DNA of 64,000 nt, from NCBI GenBank assembly GCA_963836405.1, contig CAWIJL010000004.1:1-64000 (forward strand), given 5' to 3'. The position numbers and the translations under genes are program-made. This DNA comes from CAWIJJ01 sp963836405. Lineage in GTDB: Bacteria; Acidobacteriota; Terriglobia; Bryobacterales; Bryobacteraceae. Each line of letters starts with the position of its first letter. Position 1 is the first letter of the stretch. Positions 45,906 through 55,206 of this stretch are shown here, one piece after another. Under the pieces are notes generated by a model, which was not told the DNA's origin, made no database searches, and was given only the letters and a program-made list of their open reading frames with translations.

Positions 45906-47006
45906 ATGCCCCTCAACCGAGCCGTACTGCTGCTTCTTCCCGCCGCCCTCTTCGCCCAGCGGCAGGCGCCCGTGCTCTCACCCGAAGTCCACCCGGATCA
46001 CCGCGTCACGTTCCGGATCCGGGCGCCGAAAGCCACCGACGTCACGCTCACCGGCGACTGGCTCGGATCGACCCAGCCTCCCAAACTCACTCGCGACGAT
46101 GCCGGCGTCTGGTCCGTCACGCTCGGGCCCTTCGAGCCGAGCATCTATATCTACGGGTTCAACGTGGACGGCGTTGCCATGGCGGACCCCATCAATCCGA
46201 AAATTAAGCTGCGCGCCAGCACTTCCGCGAGTCTGCTGGAGGTCAAAGGCGATTCCCCAACCTTCTGGGAACCGCACAACGTGCCGCACGGGGCGGTTGA
46301 AATCAACTGGCAAAAGTCGTCCGCCATTCAGGGCGAGACGCGCGCAATGTGGATCTACACGCCGCCCGGTTACGCCAAGAATAACCGCCGCTATCCGGTT
46401 CTATACCTGTTCCACGGATCGAACGACACCGCGGCCGGTTGGACCACGGCAGGCTATGCCAACTTCGTGCTGGACAATCTGCTGGCGGATAAGAAAATCG
46501 TGCCCATGATCGTGGTGATGCCCTTCGGACATGCAACCCAGTACGGCGTGCCCACACCTCCCGGCGGCACGGGCAATGACGCCCTGTTCGAGGAGTACAT
46601 GCTCAAGGACGTGATCCCCACCGTGGAAACCCGTTACCGGGTTGCGCCGGGCCGTCAGAACCGCGCCGTTGCGGGCCTTTCGATGGGTGGCGGGCAGGCC
46701 CTGCGCATCGGGCTCGGACATCTGGATCTCTTCAGCGCGGTGGCGTCCTTCTCGGGCGCGGTGCCCGGCGATTTCGAGACGCGCTTCGCGCCCCTGCTCA
46801 AGAACCCTCAGTCCACCAACTCGAAACTCAAGACCCTGTGGATCGGCTGCGGACGGCAGGACTCTCTATTTCCCCGCTCCGAATCGCTGGCCGGCCTCCT
46901 GACGAAGAACGGCATCAAGCACGTCTTCTATCCGACCGATGGCGTTCATAACTACACCGTCTGGCGCAAGTACCTGGCCGAGTACACTCCCTTGCTGTTC
47001 AAGTAG
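45906..47006 (+). CDS. secreted esterase, enterochelin-esterase-like
   Basis: 366 residues from the ATG at 45906, signal peptide (AVLLLLPAALFAQ). An N-terminal E-set/CBM48-like domain (VTFRIRAPKATDVTLTGDW) precedes an alpha/beta-hydrolase domain with the nucleophile elbow AGLSMGGGQ and a likely His in GVHNYTVWRKYL. Acts on ester-linked carbohydrates or siderophores; the substrate is unknown. Confidence 0.85.
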   Translation: MPLNRAVLLLLPAALFAQRQAPVLSPEVHPDHRVTFRIRAPKATDVTLTGDWLGSTQPPKLTRDDAGVWSVTLGPFEPSIYIYGFNVDGVAMADPINPKIKLRASTSASLLEVKGDSPTFWEPHNVPHGAVEINWQKSSAIQGETRAMWIYTPPGYAKNNRRYPVLYLFHGSNDTAAGWTTAGYANFVLDNLLADKKIVPMIVVMPFGHATQYGVPTPPGGTGNDALFEEYMLKDVIPTVETRYRVAPGRQNRAVAGLSMGGGQALRIGLGHLDLFSAVASFSGAVPGDFETRFAPLLKNPQSTNSKLKTLWIGCGRQDSLFPRSESLAGLLTKNGIKHVFYPTDGVHNYTVWRKYLAEYTPLLFK

Positions 47007-47020
47007 GCGACGAACGGCAC

Positions 47021-47788
47021 ATGAAGATCGCCACCTGGAACGTCAACTCCATCCGTAAGCGCCTGCCGCACGTGCTCGACTGGCTGGTGCGCCAGTCTCC
47101 CGACGTTCTGTGCCTTCAGGAAACCAAGGTGCAGGATAGCGATTTCCCCGCTGAAGCGCTGCAATCCGCCGGCTACCATTCCACTTTCCGCGGCATGAAG
47201 GGCTACAACGGCGTTGCCACGCTCACGCGCCGGCCGCCCGATTCCCTGCTCCACGGGTTTCGCGAAGGTCCGGACAGCGAAGAGGTGCGCCTGCTCCAGA
47301 TCGTCATCGACGGCATCACCATCGTTAATTCATACGTGCCGCAGGGCAGGCGCATCGGCACGGATACGTACGCCTTCAAGCTCGAGTGGTTCCTTCGCGT
47401 CCGCCGCTATTTCAACGAACGGCTCGACCCTTCTCAACCTGCCGTTTGGACCGGCGACCTGAATGTCGCGCCCGAGCCCATCGACGTCTATCACCCCGAC
47501 CGGCGCGTGAACGATCCCGATTTCCACATCGACGCCCGCAACGCATACCGGCAGGCCGCCTCATGGGGCTTCGTCGACCTGTTTCGCCAGTTGCATCCGG
47601 ATCGCGTGCAGTACACATATTGGGATTACTTCCGCAACGCCTACGAGCACAACTGGGGCTGGCGGATCGACCACATCCTGGCTACCCCGCCGCTCGCCGC
47701 CCGGTGCCGCGCGGTGGAGGTGGACACCGCGCCCCGCGCCCTCCCGGAGTCCTCCGACCACGCTCCGGTCTGGGCAGAATTCGAGTAG
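47021..47788 (+). CDS. xth: exodeoxyribonuclease III
   Basis: 255 residues, ATG at 47021, 14 bases after the esterase stop. EEP-fold motifs: KIATWNVNSIRKRL (Asn), CLQETKVQD (Glu), TGDLNVAPEPIDVY (Asp, Asn) and SSDHAPVWAEF (Asp, His). AP endonuclease and 3' exonuclease of base-excision repair. Confidence 0.95.
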   Translation: MKIATWNVNSIRKRLPHVLDWLVRQSPDVLCLQETKVQDSDFPAEALQSAGYHSTFRGMKGYNGVATLTRRPPDSLLHGFREGPDSEEVRLLQIVIDGITIVNSYVPQGRRIGTDTYAFKLEWFLRVRRYFNERLDPSQPAVWTGDLNVAPEPIDVYHPDRRVNDPDFHIDARNAYRQAASWGFVDLFRQLHPDRVQYTYWDYFRNAYEHNWGWRIDHILATPPLAARCRAVEVDTAPRALPESSDHAPVWAEFE

Positions 47789-47801
47789 TGGCGGACCGCT
47801 A

Positions 47802-49049
47802 TTACCACGCGTCGCGATTGAAGATGTTCACGCGGAAAAACGGCTTCTCCTTTTCCACCGGATCCATCGTGTATTCCTGCGAGGTCTTCTTCGGATCGTA
47901 ATCGCGCCACAGCCATGCCAGCGATTCGGGCAGGTCCAGCGCCGCCTGCGCTCCGCCATGCGCCGCGGTTCCGAAACGGAAGTGGAAATCGTAGTCGCGC
48001 AGCTTTAACGAGTTCGCCATCTGGATGTTCTGCATGGGCCACGACCCGTGATTATTTTCGAGATCGTCGAAGCCGTCGCTCAGCCACACGCGAATATTGC
48101 GCTTCGGTTCCTTGCGCACCTTGAACGGATAAACGTTACCGCCTTCGAGCTTCTCCTGCGGCCTCCATTGAATGGACGTGAAGCTGCCTACTGCGGAGTG
48201 GACGCGGCTGAATTTCTCCGGCATGAACCATGCCACATTGAACGCGCAGATTCCGCCCGACGACTCTCCCGCAATGGCCCGGCTGTAACTGTCCGGCCGC
48301 AGCTTATAGGTCTTCTCCACTTCCGGCAGCACCTCTTCCATGAGGAACCGGGCGTAGAGGTCGCTCACCGTGTCGTACTCGATCGACCGCATGGCCCGGC
48401 CCGTTGCCGAGGTCCCGGGGGCGATCAGCACGTGAACCATCGGCGGCAGCAGTTTTTGCGCGATCAGGTTTTCGGTGACCACGGCCAGCCGCATACGCGA
48501 GAGCTCGGGAACCAGGTTTTGCCCGTCCTGCCACACCATCAGCGGAGCCGGCACCGCGGGATCGACGCCAGGTGAAGCGTAGACCCAATAATCGGACTTC
48601 ATGCCATCGTAGAGCTTGCTGACGATGGTTTGCTTCTCGCTCATTTTGCCGTGCGGCACCCCGGCCTTCGGATACGAATCGGGGTTGTGCCCCACCGCGT
48701 CCCCACGCGCCCCCAGCGGCTTTCCGGCGGCGTAATACTGATACGGATGCGTCACGCCCGTACGCATTTTGGTGACGTACATCCACAGGTTCGATCCCGG
48801 AATCTGCGTCATCGCCATGGCCGGCTGATTATCGATGGAGATCGTGACCGGCGCCTCAGATGCGGTGACGAACAAGTAGTCCTGACCCCAGACCGTGGCG
48901 CCTCCGCGCGGCGAAAGTGTCTTCGCAATCCGGTCCTGCAAACCCGGTGCGTCCGCACCCTGGCGGGCCAGCGCAATCAGCTCTTCATACGGCGACGTCT
49001 GCGCAAAAACGGCGGACGCGGCAAACAGGGCAAGCGTAAAGATCCTCAT
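47802..49049 (-). CDS. secreted esterase, enterochelin-esterase-like
   Basis: 415 residues with a signal peptide (FTLALFAASAVFA). The same two-part layout as the protein encoded at 45906 but with little close identity. The nucleophile elbow is AIAGESSGGICAF, the catalytic His probably in GTAAHGGAQAAL, and the acid in WLSDGFDDLE. It converges on xth with a gap of 13 bases. Confidence 0.85.
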   Translation of the reverse strand: MRIFTLALFAASAVFAQTSPYEELIALARQGADAPGLQDRIAKTLSPRGGATVWGQDYLFVTASEAPVTISIDNQPAMAMTQIPGSNLWMYVTKMRTGVTHPYQYYAAGKPLGARGDAVGHNPDSYPKAGVPHGKMSEKQTIVSKLYDGMKSDYWVYASPGVDPAVPAPLMVWQDGQNLVPELSRMRLAVVTENLIAQKLLPPMVHVLIAPGTSATGRAMRSIEYDTVSDLYARFLMEEVLPEVEKTYKLRPDSYSRAIAGESSGGICAFNVAWFMPEKFSRVHSAVGSFTSIQWRPQEKLEGGNVYPFKVRKEPKRNIRVWLSDGFDDLENNHGSWPMQNIQMANSLKLRDYDFHFRFGTAAHGGAQAALDLPESLAWLWRDYDPKKTSQEYTMDPVEKEKPFFRVNIFNRDAW

Positions 49050-49119
49050 CGGGTGGCCATTATATAAGAACCGGACCTGCCATTGACGCGCCCCGATTCG
49101 TAGTTATACACTCACGCGC

Positions 49120-50229
49120 GTGGACCGAAGGTCATTTCTTCACCTGGCGGCGGCCTCCCCGCTGGTCGGCGCGCCCGCCGTGGATCCGGAATACCGCGTC
49201 GTGACCCGGTTCAAACGGGAAGCCGGACGCGGCATGCCGGGACCGTACCCGGGCGAAGTGGTCCGCGTTCACGCAGAGAAATCCGTAGACGCCGCGTCGG
49301 ACCGCGCAGATGCCGCCGTCGTGCGCCAGATGCTGGACGCGGGCATGATGGCGCTCACCGGGGACGGCCGCCCGGAAGATTCGTGGGCCCGTTTCGTCAG
49401 TCCGAAGGACGTGGTCGGCATCAAGGTGAACTGTTCGGGCGCTCCGAAGATATGTTCGGCGCCGGAGGTTGTGGCCGGCATCGCGGCCAACCTGATGGCC
49501 GTGGGGGTTCCGGCAGCGCACATTTACGTTTACGAGCGCTTCGAAAGCCAGGTGCGGACCGTGGGCTACCCGAAGTTTCTGCCCGAAGGAGTTCACGTGG
49601 TCACCGCCGAAACGTCGCGCGGGTCGATCCTCGGGTACGATCCCCGAACCTATGTGGAAACCAGTTTCTTCGGCGAAGAGGACACGCGCTCCAACCTCGT
49701 GCGGCTGGTTGCGGACACCCTGACCAAGATCGTCAACGTGCCGAACGCGAAGGAGCACCAGGCCGCGGGCGTGACGGGGTGCCTCAAAAATATCGCGTAC
49801 GGGAATTTCTCGAACGTGGACCGATCGCACCGTTTCGAGAAGACCAACACGCGCACATTCATCGGAACGCTGGCGGCCATCGAACCGGTCCGGTCTCGCG
49901 TTGTCCTCAACGTCATGGACGGCTTGCGGGGCGTGTGGCACGCGGGCCCCTTCAGTGACAACGCGAGATTCCGCTTCTACCCCAAGCAATTGATGTTTGG
50001 TACCGATCCGGTGGCGATCGACCATAAGCTGATCGAGTTGATCGAGGACAAGCGCAACGCGGAGAACGCGGTGTCTATCTTTGACCGTTCCCCCGAACAT
50101 CTCGGCGACAATCGCGACCCCAATCGCAACCGCTTCATCCGCGAACCGGGGCATGTCGAGTACGCCGCCGGCCTGCAATTGGGCGTCTTCGACAACGACC
50201 GGATCGAGCTGAGGGTGATCGAACTGTGA
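49120..50229 (+). CDS. DUF362-domain protein, exported
   Basis: 369 residues from the GTG at 49120. It has a Tat-like N-terminus (MDRRSFLHLAAASPLVGA). DUF362 segments: VVGIKVNCSGAPKICSAPEV, IVNVPNAKEHQAAGVTGCLK and FGTDPVAIDHKLIELIEDKR. In other members this domain is linked to iron-sulfur proteins, but no FeS ligands are present here. Its stop overlaps the start of the next gene. Confidence 0.78.
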   Translation: MDRRSFLHLAAASPLVGAPAVDPEYRVVTRFKREAGRGMPGPYPGEVVRVHAEKSVDAASDRADAAVVRQMLDAGMMALTGDGRPEDSWARFVSPKDVVGIKVNCSGAPKICSAPEVVAGIAANLMAVGVPAAHIYVYERFESQVRTVGYPKFLPEGVHVVTAETSRGSILGYDPRTYVETSFFGEEDTRSNLVRLVADTLTKIVNVPNAKEHQAAGVTGCLKNIAYGNFSNVDRSHRFEKTNTRTFIGTLAAIEPVRSRVVLNVMDGLRGVWHAGPFSDNARFRFYPKQLMFGTDPVAIDHKLIELIEDKRNAENAVSIFDRSPEHLGDNRDPNRNRFIREPGHVEYAAGLQLGVFDNDRIELRVIEL

Positions 50230-51158
50230 TGCTGCTCGCGTTCGCCGCCGCGCTGCCGCTCCTGTTTTGGGACGCCCCCGCTGACTCGGCTTCCCTGCTC
50301 CGGGACGCGGGCATCGTCGAGGTATCGGTTCCAGCCACGCGGCTCGACGAATGGAAATACGTATCCGGTTTGCGCGTGGAGGCCGCAAGTCCGGACGCGG
50401 CGATTCCGCTTTCGCCGCCGACCGTGGACTACCAGGCTAATCGTGGCGGCGCTACCACCGCGCCCTGGGTGATCGCCAACGGCTGGCAATTCGCGCGCCA
50501 TCCGCAAGGGCGTTTCGTCTACGACGCGAGAGGCCCGCAAAGCGCGCTGGCCGCCGCGGAGGCTTTCGCCTGGCGCGTCAGTGCGATCATCCGAAGCGAT
50601 GCGGCGGGCCTCAAACCCCTCGCTGACATGCTGGAGTTCCTTCGCGCCGTGCCCCCTTCCGATCTGCCGCCGCTCGCCGACATCGGCTTCCTCGATGACG
50701 GCTCCGAGACGGCCGCCGAAGTGATGAACATGTTGACGCGCGGCAATCTCCTCTTTCGGCCCGTCGCCGCAAATTCCCCGCGCGCCAAGATCACCGTCAG
50801 GCTGGGATCCAAAGACTACCCGGCGGACATACTCCGCGATCCGGCAGCCGCGGCCCAGCAGATTCGATTCAACCTGCGCGACGAACGCCGCTCGGTTCGC
50901 ATTTACGGCACGCAGGTCGTGCTGGCGCGGGTCTCCGCGGCGGACGAGCGCCTGCGGGTGGAACTGCTGAACTATGCCGGAGAACGCCGCCGTGTGGACG
51001 GAATCCGGGTGCGGGTGCTCGGCCGCTTCACCAGGAATCGGGCCCGCATCGCCGGCAGTACCGAGAACCAGCTTCTCGATTTCACAACTGACGCGGATGC
51101 GACCGAATTCACCATTCGCGAGCTCAAGACCTATGCCTTCATCGACCTTTCCCGGTAA
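50226..51158 (+). CDS. exported protein of unknown function
   Basis: 310 residues; GTG at 50226 overlaps the DUF362 stop (the ATG at 50229 is equally likely). Hydrophobic start LLAFAAALPLLFW, then a mixed alpha/beta protein with a C-terminal beta-sandwich-like tail (RVELLNYAGERRRVDGIRVR; FTTDADATEFTIRELKTYAF). I do not recognise the family. Coupled to DUF362, so probably functionally linked. Confidence 0.62.
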   Translation: MMLLAFAAALPLLFWDAPADSASLLRDAGIVEVSVPATRLDEWKYVSGLRVEAASPDAAIPLSPPTVDYQANRGGATTAPWVIANGWQFARHPQGRFVYDARGPQSALAAAEAFAWRVSAIIRSDAAGLKPLADMLEFLRAVPPSDLPPLADIGFLDDGSETAAEVMNMLTRGNLLFRPVAANSPRAKITVRLGSKDYPADILRDPAAAAQQIRFNLRDERRSVRIYGTQVVLARVSAADERLRVELLNYAGERRRVDGIRVRVLGRFTRNRARIAGSTENQLLDFTTDADATEFTIRELKTYAFIDLSR

Positions 51159-51164
51159 CCGACT

Positions 51165-52472
51165 ATGAGAACCCTATTCCTATCGATTGCGCTGGCATTG
51201 CCCTCGGGCCTCTACGGCCAGCTTACTTACGACCTGCTCCTCCAAGGCGGGCACGTGATCGACGCCAAGAACCGCATCAGCGCGGTCCGGGACGTAGGGA
51301 TCAAAGACGGCCGGATCGCGGCGGTCGCGGCGCAGCTCGACCCCAAAGACGCGTTGAAGACTGTCGACGTTTCGGGGCTGCTGGTAACTCCCGGCCTTGT
51401 GGACATCCACACCCACACATACGCGGGCACCGGCGAACGCGGGTCTTACGCCGGCGACAACAGCCTTTACCCGGACGGCTACACCTTCCGCGTCGGCGTT
51501 ACCACGGTGGCGGACGCCGGGTGCGCCGGTTGGAGAAACTTCGAAGATTTCAAGCAGCGGGTGATCGACCGCTCCAAAACCCGCATTCTCGCCTTCCTGA
51601 ACATCGTCGGCAACGGCATGCGGGGCGGCCGCTTTGAAAACGATCTCGCCGACATGGAAGTGACTCCCACCGCCGAAATGGCAAAGAAGTACAAGGGGTT
51701 GATCGTCGGTATCAAGACCGCCCACTATGCCGGGCCCGAATGGACGCCGGTGGAGCGCGCCGTGGCAGCCGGAACCGAGGCGGGCATTCCGGTGATGGTC
51801 GATTTCGGCGAAGACCGGCCGCAGCGGCCGCTCGCCGAATTGCTCTCCCAAAAACTGCGTCCCGGCGACATCTACACCCATTGCTACTCCGGTCTCCGGC
51901 ACGAGCTGGGCGATGACGGCAAACTCAATCCCGGTATGATCGAAGGCCGCAAGCGCGGGGTGATTTTCGACGTCGGTCACGGCGGAGGCAGTTTCGCGTG
52001 GCGCATCGCTGTGCCTGCCCTGAAACAGGGATTTCTCCCCGATTCCATCTCCACGGACCTGCACGTGGACAGCATGAACTCCGGCATGAAGGACATGCTC
52101 AACGTGATGGGCAAGTTCCTGGCGATGGGCATATCCGTGGACGACGTGATTGCCCGCTCCACCTGGAACCCGGCTCGGGAAATCCACCAGGACCAGCTCG
52201 GCAACCTCTCCGTAGGGTCGCTCGCCGACGTGGCCGTGCTGCGCGTGGAGAGCGGCAGCTTCGGCTTCACCGATATGTACGGCGCGCGCCTGAACGGGAA
52301 GCAGAAATTCATCTGCGAACTGACCCTGCGCAATGGCAAAGTGGTTTACGACCTGAACGGGATTACACGGCCGGAATGGACCACGCTGCCGGCCGATTAT
52401 AAGCAGACCGGCGATTCGTTATGGGATGCGATATCGCCGGCCCCGCGCCGCCCAGGCACCAAAAAGAAGTAA
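51165..52472 (+). CDS. amidohydrolase/deacetylase-family metal-dependent hydrolase, exported
   Basis: 435 residues with a signal peptide (LFLSIALALPSGLYGQ). TIM-barrel amidohydrolase: the HxH metal motif is in GLVDIHTHTYAG, the likely carboxylated Lys in VGIKTAHYAGPEW, and later His residues in YTHCYSGLRHE and DVGHGGGSF, with Asp in STDLHVDSM. Close to the deacetylase type found next to SelA-like ammonia-lyases. A gene of that class lies at 55207 in the same exported set. Substrate unknown. Confidence 0.82.
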   Translation: MRTLFLSIALALPSGLYGQLTYDLLLQGGHVIDAKNRISAVRDVGIKDGRIAAVAAQLDPKDALKTVDVSGLLVTPGLVDIHTHTYAGTGERGSYAGDNSLYPDGYTFRVGVTTVADAGCAGWRNFEDFKQRVIDRSKTRILAFLNIVGNGMRGGRFENDLADMEVTPTAEMAKKYKGLIVGIKTAHYAGPEWTPVERAVAAGTEAGIPVMVDFGEDRPQRPLAELLSQKLRPGDIYTHCYSGLRHELGDDGKLNPGMIEGRKRGVIFDVGHGGGSFAWRIAVPALKQGFLPDSISTDLHVDSMNSGMKDMLNVMGKFLAMGISVDDVIARSTWNPAREIHQDQLGNLSVGSLADVAVLRVESGSFGFTDMYGARLNGKQKFICELTLRNGKVVYDLNGITRPEWTTLPADYKQTGDSLWDAISPAPRRPGTKKK

Positions 52473-52476
52473 TTCC

Positions 52477-54771
52477 TTACGGCAGCCCAAACGCGATGAT
52501 GTTACCTCCGGCCGCGACCGCCACATACTGTTTGCCGTTCACCGAGTAAGTCATCGGCGAGGCCTTCCATAACTGGCTCGTGTTGAAGTGCCACAGCACC
52601 TTGCCGGTGCGTGCGTCCGCCGCGGCGAAGGCGCCGCTATCCTCGCAAAAGAAGACCAGCCCACCCGCCGTCGAAAGCACACCGCCCCAGGATTCGGCAG
52701 GCCCCGTCTGCGGCACTTCCCAGACGACTTTGCCGGTTTGCAGGTCCAGCGCCCGCAAAAACTTCTGCCCGCTCTCGTCCGGCACCCTTCGCGTGGTGCC
52801 ACCGAAATAGGACCGCCCAGCCTGCCAGGTTGCCGGAGCCTTCGTGAAAATGTTGCAGCTCTCGAGCGCATTCACATAGAACAGCCCGGTTGCGGGATTG
52901 TAAGCGGGTGAAAAGAAGTTAGTCGCCCCCTCTACGGCCGGGCAAGTTTTTGTGCCCTCCGGCGTCGGATCGTTGCCCGCTACCAAAATCGGCCGCCCTT
53001 TCGCGTCCAGCCCCGAAGCCCACGTAAGCTTCTTCACGAATGGCCGCCCCAGCAGAAACTCGCCCGTGAGCCGGTCCAGCACGTAGAAGAAGCCGTTGCG
53101 GTTGGCCTGCACCAGCAGTTTGCGCGGACGGCCCCCGAAGCCGGCATCAAGCAGCATGGGCGTTTCCGAGGCGTCCCAATCGTGCAGGTCGTGCGGCGTG
53201 AACTGAAAGTACCACCGGAGTTTTCCGGTCTTCGCGTCCAGGGCCAGGATGGAATCCGAGTAGAGGTTATCGCCCTTCCGTTCGTCGCCGTTGTAGTCCG
53301 GGCACGGATTGCCCACCGGCCAGTACACCACCCCGGTCTCGGCGTCGTAAGTGCCCGTGAACCAGGTGGCGCCGCAGCCGTGCGGCAACGCGCTGCCTAC
53401 CCAGGTGTTCGCCAGAGGTTCGCCGGCTTCGGGGATCGTCCAGAAGCGCCAGGCCCGCTCGCCCGTGTCGGCATGATAAGCGTCGAGGAATCCGCGCGCG
53501 CCTTCGTCGCCGCCGGACATGCCGGAGATAACCAGGTCCCCCACCACCAGCGGCGCGGAAGTTGACCCGTAATTCTGCCGGTAATCGGCCAGTTCCGCTT
53601 CCCATAGCAACGCGCCATTGTCGCGATGCAGAGCGAGTAAGTGGGCATTGTCGGTGACCATGAACAGCCGCTGCCCGAGCACGGCCACACCGCGGTTGAC
53701 TGCGTTTCCCGCATCGCCCGCGACGCCGCGCGAGGCTGGCCGCGCAAAGTGCCAGAGCGTGCGCCCCGTGGCCGCATCTATGGCAAACGCTTCGTTGCCG
53801 GAGCTCGCGTACATCACTCCGTCCACCACCAGCGGCGTCATCTGAGGGCGCCTCGCCGACGGATAAGTGAACATCCACCTGGGCGCCAGGCCGGCCACGT
53901 TGGTGGCGTCGATCTGTTTCAGTTCGCTATGACGGTTGCCTCCCAAAATTCCGTTGTACGAGGGCCAGTTTCCGGGCTGAGGCTTGACGATTTCAGAGAA
54001 CGGAATGCCACCAGGGAGGGTACCGCCGGCGGAGGCGGTGACCACGGGCCGGGCTGTGGTCAGGCGGCTGAGAAATGCCATCAGGTCGCGAAACTCCGCG
54101 TCCGACGCGGCGACAGGAGGCATCAGGGGAGCGGTCTCGCGAACCACGCTTAACGCCTGCGACTTGGCCACCGAATGAAAATTGCCGTCGAGAGACTGAA
54201 GCTGAATATCGAAAGTGTTCTCGTTGCGGGCGATGCCGCGCAGGGTGCTGCCGTCCCGCAGCTTTACGGTCGTCGCACCTCCTTTGGGATGTCGCAGCGC
54301 GTCCTCTATCTGAGCCGCGCGGCGGTCCCGGCCCAGATTCGAAAGGTCCGGACCCAGGGTGCCGCCCCGGCCGTTGACGATGTGGCAGCGCGCGCAATCG
54401 CCCTTGCCGAAGAAGAAGGCCTCGCCCGCAGCCGGGTCACCCGGAAGTTCGAGGTCGATCGCCGGAGCGGCGAGCCGGCCGATGTGAGCGACGATCGCAT
54501 CGAGTTCCGCATCCGAGAACCGAAATGCCGGCATTCCGGTTCCGGGCACTCCGTTGCGAATCGCCTGCCGCATGCGATCCGGCGTGCGCCCCCGCAGAAT
54601 GCTCGGAGCGCGCTCCCCGCCCGCGGCATCCGCACCGTGGCAGGGGGCACACGTGGTTTCGAAAGTCTTGGCGGCTGACGTATTCTGCGCGGCGGCCACC
54701 CCCATTGAGAACAGGAAGGCAAGAAGCAGCCGCGCCAGCCAGTGCCCGGGGCTAGATGTACGCGATGACAT
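52477..54771 (-). CDS. PQQ-dependent quinoprotein dehydrogenase with two cytochrome c domains
   Basis: 764 residues from the ATG at 54771; an upstream ATG at 54813 would overlap RidA further. Signal peptide (LARLLLAFLFSMGVAAAQ), then CAPCH at 41-45 and CARCH at 126-130, two c-type heme sites, then an eight-bladed quinoprotein propeller with repeated W-motifs (GRTLWHFARP, GALLWEAEL, GKLRWYFQFTPHDLHDWD, GKVLWHFNTS). It oxidises an alcohol or sugar in the periplasm and passes electrons to the hemes. The domain order, cytochrome c first, is less common. Overlaps the RidA gene by 20 bases. Confidence 0.88.
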   Translation of the reverse strand: MSSRTSSPGHWLARLLLAFLFSMGVAAAQNTSAAKTFETTCAPCHGADAAGGERAPSILRGRTPDRMRQAIRNGVPGTGMPAFRFSDAELDAIVAHIGRLAAPAIDLELPGDPAAGEAFFFGKGDCARCHIVNGRGGTLGPDLSNLGRDRRAAQIEDALRHPKGGATTVKLRDGSTLRGIARNENTFDIQLQSLDGNFHSVAKSQALSVVRETAPLMPPVAASDAEFRDLMAFLSRLTTARPVVTASAGGTLPGGIPFSEIVKPQPGNWPSYNGILGGNRHSELKQIDATNVAGLAPRWMFTYPSARRPQMTPLVVDGVMYASSGNEAFAIDAATGRTLWHFARPASRGVAGDAGNAVNRGVAVLGQRLFMVTDNAHLLALHRDNGALLWEAELADYRQNYGSTSAPLVVGDLVISGMSGGDEGARGFLDAYHADTGERAWRFWTIPEAGEPLANTWVGSALPHGCGATWFTGTYDAETGVVYWPVGNPCPDYNGDERKGDNLYSDSILALDAKTGKLRWYFQFTPHDLHDWDASETPMLLDAGFGGRPRKLLVQANRNGFFYVLDRLTGEFLLGRPFVKKLTWASGLDAKGRPILVAGNDPTPEGTKTCPAVEGATNFFSPAYNPATGLFYVNALESCNIFTKAPATWQAGRSYFGGTTRRVPDESGQKFLRALDLQTGKVVWEVPQTGPAESWGGVLSTAGGLVFFCEDSGAFAAADARTGKVLWHFNTSQLWKASPMTYSVNGKQYVAVAAGGNIIAFGLP

Positions 54772-55204
54772 CGATCTCAACCAGGGAGTTGCCGGGCACG
54801 CCCGCCGCTGCAATCGTCGTGCGGACCGGAGGCTCCGCGCCGAAGCTGCCCTTGTAGACCTCGTTCATGCCCGCGTAATCCTCAAGGTCGGCCAGATACA
54901 CATTGCATTTCAGGACCTTGTCCATGGAAGAGCCTGCGGCCTCCAGTTGTTTCTTGATCTGGTCCAGAACAATCTTCGTGTGCGACTTGATGTCCCCTTC
55001 AACGTGCGCGCCCACGCCGGCAATAAACAGCAGGTTGCCATATGCGACCGTGCTGTTGAAGAGCGGCGCGCCCCCTCCGGCCCGCCCGCCGATCACGCGC
55101 TTGGTTGGCTTCGCCTCCTGCGCCATCGCAGGCGCCGCCGCTGCCACCGCGGCTCCAGCAGCCACGCCGCCTTTCAGAAACTTGCGTCGATTTTCTGTCC
55201 TCAT
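54752..55204 (-). CDS. RidA-family protein, Tat-exported
   Basis: 150 residues. The N-terminus has a twin-arginine signal, NRRKFLKGGVAAGAAVAAAA. The RidA fold follows, with the conserved Arg in VRTTIAAAGVPG and the C-terminal SLVEIDVIAYI. RidA proteins hydrolyse the enamine/imine intermediates that PLP enzymes release. The preceding gene on this strand encodes a Tat-exported PLP enzyme and ends only two bases away, which fits a shared periplasmic job. Confidence 0.85.
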   Translation of the reverse strand: MRTENRRKFLKGGVAAGAAVAAAAPAMAQEAKPTKRVIGGRAGGGAPLFNSTVAYGNLLFIAGVGAHVEGDIKSHTKIVLDQIKKQLEAAGSSMDKVLKCNVYLADLEDYAGMNEVYKGSFGAEPPVRTTIAAAGVPGNSLVEIDVIAYI

Positions 55205-55206
55205 CG